DNA of 64,000 bases from Roseiarcus sp963721905 (GTDB lineage Bacteria > Pseudomonadota > Alphaproteobacteria > Rhizobiales > Beijerinckiaceae). Where the stretch lies: NCBI GenBank assembly GCA_963721905.1, contig CAVRMF010000027.1:121054-185053 (forward strand), written 5' to 3'. The notes under the pieces were generated by a model. It saw only the letters and a program-made list of their open reading frames with translations, made no database searches and was not told the origin of the DNA. A program made the position numbers and the translations under genes. This document shows positions 18,564 to 25,916 of this stretch, piece after piece. Positions within the stretch are counted from its first letter, which is position 1. Every line of letters begins with the position of its first letter.

Positions 18564-21353
18564 ATGTCTGTCGCCAATGTCCCCGCGGTCGAACGCGGCT
18601 TCCGCTCCGCGCGCACCGCAGCCCCCGCCGGCAAGGGGCTCGACCGGACGAAGCTGCTCAACGACCTCACGAGGCTCAACGAGCGCCATCGCGGCGACGC
18701 CGACGCCTTTCGCGACGCAGCGATCCGGGCCTTGCAGGCGGCCCTTTTCGAGGGCCGAACCGAGGCCCGCGAGGCGCTCGAGGCGGGCGGGGCCGGGAGA
18801 GCCTGCGCCGAGACGCTCAGCGCCCAGATGGACGACCTCCTCAAGGCTGCGCTCGACATCGCTTCGCGCTTCCTCGCGCCGGCCCCTGCTGGAACGCCCC
18901 TGCCGACAATCGTCGCCGTCGGCGGATATGGGCGCGGCCTGCTCGCGCCAGGGTCAGACATCGATCTTCTGTTCCTTCTGCCGGACAAGCCAACGCCGCC
19001 CGTCCAGAAGATCGTCGAGGCGCTGCTTTACGTGCTGTGGGACCTCAAGCTCAAGGTCGGCCACGCGACCCGCACGGTCGAGGAGTGCTTGAAGCAGGCG
19101 CGCGGCGACATGACGATTCGCACGACGCTGATCGAGGCGCGCCTCGTTACCGGCGACAAGCGGCTGTTCGAGACGCTGCAGACGCGATTCGACAAGGAGA
19201 TCGTCGCCAGGACTGCTCCGGAATTCGTCGCCGCGAAGCTCGCGGAGCGCGAGCAGCGGGTGAAGCGCGCCGGCGCGTCGCGATACCTGGTCGAGCCCAA
19301 CGTCAAGGAGGGCAAGGGGGGGTTACGCGATCTCAACACGCTGTTCTGGATCTCGAAATACGTCTATCGCGTCCGCCATGCGCACGACCTGATCGCGGTT
19401 GGCCTCTTCTCTCCGCGGGAATTCGCGCTTTTCCGGCGGTGCGAGGAATTCCTGTGGTCGGTGCGGTGCCGCCTGCATTTCCTCGCCGGCCGGGCCGAGG
19501 AGCGCCTGAGCTTCGATGTCCAGCGGCCGATCGCCCGCCAGCTCGGCTATTCGACGCGCGCCGGCCAGGCCGACGTCGAGCGTTTCATGAAGCATTATTT
19601 CCTCGTGGCGAAGGACGTCGGCGACCTGACGGCGATCGTCTGCGCCGCGCTCGAGGAGCGTCAGACGAAGCCGACCCCGGTGTTCGACCGGTTCATCGGG
19701 CGCCTGAGGCGCAGCACGCGCGCCATCGCCGACGCCGCGGACTTCAAGGTCGAGAACGATCGGATCAACGTCATCGGCAGCAACGCCTTCGAGCGCGATC
19801 CGGTGAATCTGATCCGCCTCTTCTGGATCGCCGACCGTTCGAACCTGCCCATCCACCCGGACGCGACCCGACTCGTCACGCAGTCGCTGAAGAGGGTCGA
19901 CGCCGCCCTGCGGGAGAACCCGGAGGCGAACCGCCTCTTTCTCGAGATCCTGACGTCGCGGCGCTCGCCGGAGATGGCGCTGAGGCGCATGAACGAGGCC
20001 GGCGTGCTCGGCCGCTTCATTCCCGATTTCGGCCGCGTGGTCGGGATGATGCAGTTCTCGATGTATCATCACTATACGGTCGACGAGCACCTCCTGCGCA
20101 CCGTCGGGGCGCTGAGCGCGATCGAGGCGGGCCGCCTCAAGGACGAGCATCCGCTGGTGAGCGAGCTCGTCCACAAGATTTCCCATCGCACCGAACTCTA
20201 CCTCGCGGCCTTCCTGCACGACATCGCCAAGGGCCGGCCGACTGATCATTCCCTGGCCGGCGCCGAGGTGGCGCGGCGGCTTTGTCCGCGGCTCGGCCTC
20301 ACCCCCGCCAACACCGAGCGGGTCGCCTGGCTTGTCGAGCAGCATCTGACCATGTCCAATATGGCTCAGGGGCGCGACATATCCGATCCGCGCACGGCCG
20401 AGGCGCTGGCGGCGATCGTGCAGACCCAGGAGCGGCTCAAGATGCTCCTGACGCTGACCTGCGCCGACATCCGCGCGGTCGGCCCAGGGGTATGGAACGG
20501 CTGGAAGGGCCAGCTCTTGCGGGGGCTCTATTGGGAGACCGAGGTCATTCTGGGGGGCGGCCATTCCGCGGTCGACCGCAAGGCGCGGGTCGCGGCCGCG
20601 CAGGAGGCGCTGCGCCGCGCGCTGCCCGGCTGGTCCGATCCGGAGTTCGAGGCCTACGCCCAGCGTCACTATCCGGCCTATTGGCTGAAAGTGGAGCCGG
20701 AGCGTCAGATCGCCCACGCCAATCTCCTTCACGCGATGGCCGCCGAGATGCGCTCGCTCGCAACCGAGGTGGCGACCGACAGTTTCCACGGCGTGACCTC
20801 GGTCACCGTGATCGCGCCCGACCATCCGCGGCTCTTGACCGGCATCGCGGGCGCCTGCGCGGCGGCCGGGGGCAACATCGTCGACGCCCAGATTTTCACT
20901 ACGACCGACGGCCTTGCGCTCGACACGATCTCGGTGTCGAGAGCCTTCGAGCGCGACGACGACGAGCTCAGGCGCGGACACCGGATCGCCTCCACCATCG
21001 AAAAAACGCTGAGGGGCGAAGTCCGGCTCGCCGAGATCACCCCGAAGAAGGAGGCCCGTGACGCGCGGCGCGGCGCCTTCGCGATCGAGCCGGAAGTGAT
21101 GATCGACAATGGCCTGTCGCGCCGCTACACGGTCGTCGAGGTCTCCGGCCTCGACCGGCCGGGGCTCCTGCGCGATCTGACGGCCTCGCTTTCGAGCTTC
21201 AATGTCAACATCGGTTCGGCTCACATCGTGACCTTCGGCGAGAAGGCGGTGGATTCGTTCTATGTGACGGATCTCACCGGCCAGAAGATCAACGCCCCGG
21301 CCAAGCAGGCGGCGATCAAGCGCCGGCTGCTGACGGATTTCGCCGCGAAATAG
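18564..21353 (+). CDS. glnD: PII uridylyltransferase / uridylyl-removing enzyme
   Basis: The 929-residue bifunctional nitrogen sensor that uridylylates PII proteins under nitrogen limitation and removes UMP when glutamine is high. The nucleotidyltransferase domain shows VGGYGRGLLAPGSDIDLLFL (about residues 115-134) with the G-G and D-x-D residues. The HD hydrolase domain has LAAFLHDIAKGRPTDHS. Two C-terminal ACT domains begin near SVTVIAPDHPRLLTGIAG and VVEVSGLDRPGLLRDLTAS and sense glutamine. It starts 50 bases after gshB on the same strand. Full length, no defect. Confidence 0.95.
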   Translation: MSVANVPAVERGFRSARTAAPAGKGLDRTKLLNDLTRLNERHRGDADAFRDAAIRALQAALFEGRTEAREALEAGGAGRACAETLSAQMDDLLKAALDIASRFLAPAPAGTPLPTIVAVGGYGRGLLAPGSDIDLLFLLPDKPTPPVQKIVEALLYVLWDLKLKVGHATRTVEECLKQARGDMTIRTTLIEARLVTGDKRLFETLQTRFDKEIVARTAPEFVAAKLAEREQRVKRAGASRYLVEPNVKEGKGGLRDLNTLFWISKYVYRVRHAHDLIAVGLFSPREFALFRRCEEFLWSVRCRLHFLAGRAEERLSFDVQRPIARQLGYSTRAGQADVERFMKHYFLVAKDVGDLTAIVCAALEERQTKPTPVFDRFIGRLRRSTRAIADAADFKVENDRINVIGSNAFERDPVNLIRLFWIADRSNLPIHPDATRLVTQSLKRVDAALRENPEANRLFLEILTSRRSPEMALRRMNEAGVLGRFIPDFGRVVGMMQFSMYHHYTVDEHLLRTVGALSAIEAGRLKDEHPLVSELVHKISHRTELYLAAFLHDIAKGRPTDHSLAGAEVARRLCPRLGLTPANTERVAWLVEQHLTMSNMAQGRDISDPRTAEALAAIVQTQERLKMLLTLTCADIRAVGPGVWNGWKGQLLRGLYWETEVILGGGHSAVDRKARVAAAQEALRRALPGWSDPEFEAYAQRHYPAYWLKVEPERQIAHANLLHAMAAEMRSLATEVATDSFHGVTSVTVIAPDHPRLLTGIAGACAAAGGNIVDAQIFTTTDGLALDTISVSRAFERDDDELRRGHRIASTIEKTLRGEVRLAEITPKKEARDARRGAFAIEPEVMIDNGLSRRYTVVEVSGLDRPGLLRDLTASLSSFNVNIGSAHIVTFGEKAVDSFYVTDLTGQKINAPAKQAAIKRRLLTDFAAK

Positions 21354-21444
21354 CAGATTATCCGCGTATCAAGCTGGCGCCCGCTGCGCTTGATTTTTAG
21401 GCCGTCTGCCCTGATATGCGACCCAACTTTCCGATTGGGGCTCC

Positions 21445-22050
21445 ATGATGATCGATCCTAACGCCGAGCGCGGCCCAGAGACATCCGCGCCCGAGGCCGG
21501 CGCAGTCCAGGGCGAACCCGCCGAGCGCGACGCTTTTGCGGTGATCGAGGCGCTCAACGCCGAAAATAGCCAGCTGAAAGACCGGGTGCTTCGCACGCTG
21601 GCCGAAATGGAAAACCTGCGCCGCCGCACTGAGCGCGAGGTCGCCGACGCCAAGACCTACGGCGTAACGAGCTTCGCCCGCGACATGCTGAGCGTCGTCG
21701 ACAATCTCGCCCGAGCGCTGGAGCATCTGCCGGCGGAGGCGCGCGCCAACGCCGACCCGCACATCCAATCGATGATCGAAGGCGTCGAACTGACGGCGCG
21801 CGATCTCGAAGCGGCGCTCGGGCGCCACGGTGTCAGGAAGCTCGACCCCAAGGGGCAGAAATTCGATCCGAATTTCCATCAGGCGATCTTCGAGGCGCCG
21901 GACGAGACGCTTCCCGCCGGCACGGTCTCCCAGGTCGTCCAGAGCGGCTGGACGATCGGCGACCGGGTGTTGCGTCCGGCGATGGTCGGCGTCTCCAAGG
22001 GCGGACGGAAGGCCGCGCCCAGGGAAGAGCCCGAAGCCGGCGGCAAATAG
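21445..22050 (+). CDS. grpE: GrpE, DnaK nucleotide exchange factor
   Basis: A 201-residue cytoplasmic co-chaperone that releases ADP from DnaK. The N-terminus is acidic and disordered, followed by a long coiled coil (ALNAENSQLKDRVLRTLAEM, then ENLRRRTEREVADAK) and the beta domain with VRKLDPKGQKFDPNFHQAIF and VVQSGWTIGDRVLRPAMVGV. Two adjacent ATG codons (21445, 21448) are possible starts. dnaK and dnaJ are not in the window. No heat-shock promoter was clear. It is convergent with the AlkB-like gene, 3 bases apart. Confidence 0.93.
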   Translation: MMIDPNAERGPETSAPEAGAVQGEPAERDAFAVIEALNAENSQLKDRVLRTLAEMENLRRRTEREVADAKTYGVTSFARDMLSVVDNLARALEHLPAEARANADPHIQSMIEGVELTARDLEAALGRHGVRKLDPKGQKFDPNFHQAIFEAPDETLPAGTVSQVVQSGWTIGDRVLRPAMVGVSKGGRKAAPREEPEAGGK

Positions 22051-22053
22051 GGT

Positions 22054-22692
22054 TCAGTCGGCTCGGGTCACTCGCCTGAGCGTCAGATTGATCCGCCCGC
22101 CCCCGGCGAGGAGGGTCGAGGAGCCGGGCGTTATCCGGTCGATCCCGTGGAAGGCGAGTCGGGCCGGGCCGCCGAACGCGATGGCATCGCCGGATTGAAG
22201 GCGGAGAGAGCGGGTGGCGTCGCCTCGCTCAGGGCCGCCGAGGCGGAAGAGCGCGGCATCGCCGAGCGACAACGAGACGACCGGAGCGGCAAGCTCCTGC
22301 TCGTCCCGGTCCTGGTGCAGCCCCATCCTGGCGTTGACGTCGTAGAGATTGATGAGACAAGCCTCCGGCGGCGGCGCGGTCGGGACGAGCCGCATCCAGA
22401 TGTCTACGAGCCGCGCCGGCATGTCCGGCCACGCCCGTCCGGTCTCGGGATGGGTCGGCCGGTAGCGGTAGCCGGTCTCATCCGACACCCAACCGAGCGG
22501 CCCGCAATTGCTCATCCTCACCGAGAACGGCTTGCCTGTTCGCGGCATGCGCGGCCGGAACGGCGGCGCCTCGATCAGGATCGCGAGGATCTCGTCCCGC
22601 AGCGCTTCCTGCGCGGCGCGGTCGAGCAGGGCGGGAAAATAATCGACGCCGGGAGCGACGGCGACAGCGGGCGAGCTTGAAACGATGGACAC
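22054..22692 (-). CDS. alkB: AlkB-type 2-oxoglutarate/Fe(II) dioxygenase
   Basis: A 212-residue DNA-repair dioxygenase that oxidatively removes alkyl groups from N1-A and N3-C. Iron ligands are visible in LHQDRDE (His and Asp) and LAFHGIDRI (second His), with the 2-oxoglutarate-binding arginines in RINLTLRR near the end. NLYDVNARMGLHQD and SVRMSNCGPLGWVSD are family blocks. Length matches E. coli AlkB. It stands alone on the minus strand, with no ada-like regulator in the window. Confidence 0.9.
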   Translation of the reverse strand: MSIVSSSPAVAVAPGVDYFPALLDRAAQEALRDEILAILIEAPPFRPRMPRTGKPFSVRMSNCGPLGWVSDETGYRYRPTHPETGRAWPDMPARLVDIWMRLVPTAPPPEACLINLYDVNARMGLHQDRDEQELAAPVVSLSLGDAALFRLGGPERGDATRSLRLQSGDAIAFGGPARLAFHGIDRITPGSSTLLAGGGRINLTLRRVTRAD

Positions 22693-22797
22693 GAAGGATC
22701 CTCTGCCACGCCTTTCCTAACTGCGGGTCGCGGCGTATAGGGGGCCGATTTTTAAGTTGCAGCAATGCGCGCTCTTGCGCGCCCGCAGAGGCGATGT

Positions 22798-23544
22798 ATG
22801 GCCGGCCATAGTCAGTTCAAGAACATCATGCACAAGAAGGGCAAGCAGGATGCGATCCGCTCCAAGCTCTTCTCCAAGCTCGCGCGCGAAATCACCGTCG
22901 CGGCGAAAATGGGCCTGCCCGATCCGGCGATGAACGCGCGGCTGCGCGCCGCCGTCATCGCGGCCCGGGCCGAGAATATGCCCAAGGACAATATCGAGCG
23001 GGCGATCAAGAAGGCCTCGGGCGCGGAGGGCGAGACCTACGACGAAGTTCGCTACGAGGGCTATGCGCCGGGCGGGGTTGCGGTCATCGTCGAAGCCTTG
23101 ACCGATAACCGCAACCGCACGGCGGGCGAGGTGCGCTCCTATTTCACCAAGGCGGGCGGGTCGCTGGCGGAAACCGGCGCCGTCTCCTTCATGTTCGACC
23201 GGGTCGGCAGCATCGTCTACGACCGAAGGGTCGCCGACGACGACGCGATGCTCGAAGCGGCGATCGAGGCGGGCGCAGACGACGTCGTGTCCGGCCCCGA
23301 GGAGCACGAAGTGATCACCTCGGTCGAGGCGCTGGCCGAGGCTGAGAAAGCGCTCGAAGCGAAATTCGGCGAGCCGCTGAAGGCTTCGCTCGTCTGGCGG
23401 CCGCAGAACACCATCGCCGTCGACGACGAGGCGGGCGAGAAGATCCTGCGCCTGATCGGCCTCCTCGAGGACAACGACGACGTTCAGAACGTCACCGCGA
23501 ACTTCGAGATCTCCGACGCCCTTGTCGCCAGGATGCAGGGCTAG
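22798..23544 (+). CDS. yebC: YebC/PmpR-family protein (TACO1 homologue)
   Basis: A 248-residue YebC/TACO1 protein. The start MAGHSQFKNIMHKKGKQD is the family signature, followed by NARLRAAVIAARAENMPKDNIERAIKKA and YEGYAPGGVAVIVEALTDNR. Members have been described as transcription regulators and, more recently, as factors that help ribosomes through proline-rich stretches. ATG 22798 is set by homology. In many relatives ruvC follows; here the downstream neighbour is convergent murU. Confidence 0.92.
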   Translation: MAGHSQFKNIMHKKGKQDAIRSKLFSKLAREITVAAKMGLPDPAMNARLRAAVIAARAENMPKDNIERAIKKASGAEGETYDEVRYEGYAPGGVAVIVEALTDNRNRTAGEVRSYFTKAGGSLAETGAVSFMFDRVGSIVYDRRVADDDAMLEAAIEAGADDVVSGPEEHEVITSVEALAEAEKALEAKFGEPLKASLVWRPQNTIAVDDEAGEKILRLIGLLEDNDDVQNVTANFEISDALVARMQG

Positions 23545-23598
23545 CGCATACCCCAATCTGGCGGAACCTCGCACCCCCCCTCCACCTTGCACAGCCTC

Positions 23599-24324
23599 TC
23601 AGAGGATCGACCGGTTGATGGCGATTTCCGCCTCGGCAATCGTTTCGGGCCGGCCGACGTGCAGCCAGAGGCCGTCGAGCCGGACGCCGAACAGCCGGCC
23701 TTTTGCCGCGGCGGCGTGGAAGAACGGCGCGAGCCGGAAGACGACCGCCGCCTCGTTCTCGAAGAGCTCGGGCTTGATGATCCCGACGCCGGTATAGACG
23801 AAGGGGGCCACGTGACGGGACGCCCGCCCCGTGAGCCGCCCGTCCCGCGTCATGGTGAAATCGCCAGGCCAGTCGACGCCGACCGCGCCGGCGGCGGCCG
23901 CGACCAGGAGCGCGACGTCCATCTGATCCGGATCGAACGCTTGGGCGAGGCGGGCGATGTTCGATCGCGGTCCCTCGATCCAGAACGCGTCGGTGTTGCA
24001 TAAGAAGAACGGATCCTTCCCGATGGCCGGCAGGGCGCGCTTGATCCCGCCGCCCTGGTCGAGGAGCGTCTCGCGTTCGTCGGATATGACGATCCTCGGC
24101 GCCTTCCGCCCGGCGAGGTGAGCCTCGATCTGGTCGGCGTGCCAGTGGACGTTGACGATCGCCCGCTCGACGCCATTCTCGGCTAGCCGATCGAGGCAAT
24201 GATCGATGAGCGCCCGGCCGCCGACTTTGACCAGGGGCTTCGGCAGCGTATCGGTGATCGGCCGCATGCGCGCTCCCAGACCCGCAGCGAACACCATGGC
24301 GGTCTTGGGAGAGGACGCGGTCAT
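23599..24324 (-). CDS. murU: N-acetylmuramate-1-phosphate uridylyltransferase (MurU-like)
   Basis: A 241-residue sugar nucleotidyltransferase. The N-terminus AMVFAAGLGARMRPITDTLPK is the nucleotide-binding signature, followed by KPLVKVGGRALIDHCLDRL, LLDQGGGIKRALP, and CNTDAFWIEG with the metal-binding Asp. It follows, with a 4-base overlap, a gene whose second half is an AmgK-like sugar kinase. In Pseudomonas and Caulobacter AmgK and MurU form a peptidoglycan-recycling route from N-acetylmuramate to UDP-MurNAc that bypasses the fosfomycin target MurA. Mannose-1-phosphate guanylyltransferase is the alternative; context favours MurU. Confidence 0.8.
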   Translation of the reverse strand: MTASSPKTAMVFAAGLGARMRPITDTLPKPLVKVGGRALIDHCLDRLAENGVERAIVNVHWHADQIEAHLAGRKAPRIVISDERETLLDQGGGIKRALPAIGKDPFFLCNTDAFWIEGPRSNIARLAQAFDPDQMDVALLVAAAAGAVGVDWPGDFTMTRDGRLTGRASRHVAPFVYTGVGIIKPELFENEAAVVFRLAPFFHAAAAKGRLFGVRLDGLWLHVGRPETIAEAEIAINRSIL

Positions 24325-25910
24325 CGTCGATCGCTTCGAGGGTCCTGCGGCGCCGATCCTTCCAATGGTTGGCCCAGCGCCCGCGGAAGATGGTTCTGAT
24401 ACCAGAGCGCGAGCGGCCGCAGCAACGGATGCGCGAGATTCTTCTTGAGATAGCGCTCGATCCTCGGCAGGTGGTTGAGGTACTGCGGCTTGCCGTCGCG
24501 CTTGTCGAGCCGGGCGAAGAGCCCGAGGATTTTGGTCGCGCGCTGCGCGCCCATCGCCGCATATGCGGCGGCAAAACTTTCGGCGTCGAAACCGGGATCG
24601 GCCGCCGCGCGCCGCCGCACGTAGAGCGCCGCCAGCCGCATCTCGAGATCGTCGGGAATATCGATGCGCGCATCCTGCAACAGCGACGCGACATCGTACG
24701 CGGGCGGCCCGATGACTGCGTCTTGAAAATCGATGAGGCCGATCCTCGCGAAGCCTTCTCGCTCCGGGAGCCAGTGGAGGTTCGGCGAGTGATAGTCGCG
24801 GAGCGTCCAGGTCGTTCGCTCAGTGAGGATCGGCGACAGGAGCTCACGCCATAGCGCAAGAAACTGCATGCGCGCGCCTGACGGCACCGCCACCCTCGCG
24901 ACGGCAGGAGCGTACCAGTCGAGCGCGAGCTCGACCTCGACCTGCATCGCCTCGATGTCGTAAGTCGGCGGCTTATAGACCTCCCGGCCGACTGGCAGGA
25001 CGTCGGGCAGCTCGCGCCCGTGGAGGTCGACGAGCAGCGCAATCGCCTCGACGTATCGCGCGCCATTTGGAACGCCGTCTTCGAGAACCGTTTCGGTCCC
25101 GAAATCCTCGATCAGCGCGAGCCCCTCCTCGATGCTGTAGGCGATCAGATTCGGCGCGGAATAGCCTTGGCTTCGGAGTCCCCCGGCCATGGCGATGAAG
25201 GCTCGGATGTCGGGCGAGAGCTTGGCAATCGCCGCGTAGGGTTTGCCGTAGCGAAGGATCGGCCCGTCCGGCCGCGGCGGCGAAATCATCAGGATCGCCG
25301 TGCCGCCGTCGGCCCTCGTGAGCCGTTCATACGCGCGGATCGAGGCGTCGCCTTGCAGAAACTCGCGGCGCGCCTCCTCCCAGCCCGCCTGCTTCAGGAG
25401 GGCGCCGACGCCGAGCGCCCGCGACAGGCGGCGGCCCACAGTCCCGCGGCCGCGCAACTCGAGAATGCGAAAGTCAGGCCCGCGTCCCGGATCAAAGCGA
25501 ATGGTCACGTCGAGCCGGTCATGAGGCAGCGCGGCGCGGATGCGCTCCGGCCATTCGACGATCGCAATCGCGCCGGTCAAGGCCTCTTCCCATCCGAGAT
25601 TGTCGAGCTCGAGCGCGCTTCGCAGGCGGTAGAAATCGGCATGGACGACCGGTCCCCGCGGCGCCTCGTAGATCTGCATCAAGGTGAAGGTCGGACTCGG
25701 CGCCTCGAGGGTCGGCGCCTCGACAAGCGCGCGGATCAGTCCGCGGGCGAAGGTCGTCTTGCCCGCGCCGAGATCGCCGGTCAAGGCGACGAAATCTCCG
25801 GGCTCAAGCCAAGCGGCCTGCGCCGCTGCGAAACCCAGCGTCGAGGGTTCGTCGGGCGCCTCCACGCGCCAGAGTTTGGGCTCATGCGCCTCGCCCGCGC
25901 GGTCCGCCAT
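24321..25910 (-). CDS. Fusion of TsaE (t6A tRNA ATPase) and AmgK-like kinase
   Basis: A 529-residue fusion. Residues about 15-165 are TsaE, the ATPase of the TsaBDE complex that makes t6A at position 37 of tRNAs: Walker A LTGDLGAGKTTFARGLI, SPTFTLMQIYE and IVEWPERI. Residues about 185-529 are an aminoglycoside-phosphotransferase-fold kinase like AmgK, which phosphorylates N-acetylmuramate at C1: LRDYHSPNLHWL (catalytic loop) and GLIDFQDAVIGPPAYDVASL (metal-binding Asp). murU starts inside its stop codon and divL lies just upstream on the same strand, so cell-wall recycling, tRNA modification and cell-cycle signalling share one operon. The fusion is known in this order of bacteria. Confidence 0.88.
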   Translation of the reverse strand: MADRAGEAHEPKLWRVEAPDEPSTLGFAAAQAAWLEPGDFVALTGDLGAGKTTFARGLIRALVEAPTLEAPSPTFTLMQIYEAPRGPVVHADFYRLRSALELDNLGWEEALTGAIAIVEWPERIRAALPHDRLDVTIRFDPGRGPDFRILELRGRGTVGRRLSRALGVGALLKQAGWEEARREFLQGDASIRAYERLTRADGGTAILMISPPRPDGPILRYGKPYAAIAKLSPDIRAFIAMAGGLRSQGYSAPNLIAYSIEEGLALIEDFGTETVLEDGVPNGARYVEAIALLVDLHGRELPDVLPVGREVYKPPTYDIEAMQVEVELALDWYAPAVARVAVPSGARMQFLALWRELLSPILTERTTWTLRDYHSPNLHWLPEREGFARIGLIDFQDAVIGPPAYDVASLLQDARIDIPDDLEMRLAALYVRRRAAADPGFDAESFAAAYAAMGAQRATKILGLFARLDKRDGKPQYLNHLPRIERYLKKNLAHPLLRPLALWYQNHLPRALGQPLEGSAPQDPRSDRR

Positions 25911-25916
25911 CTGCGG

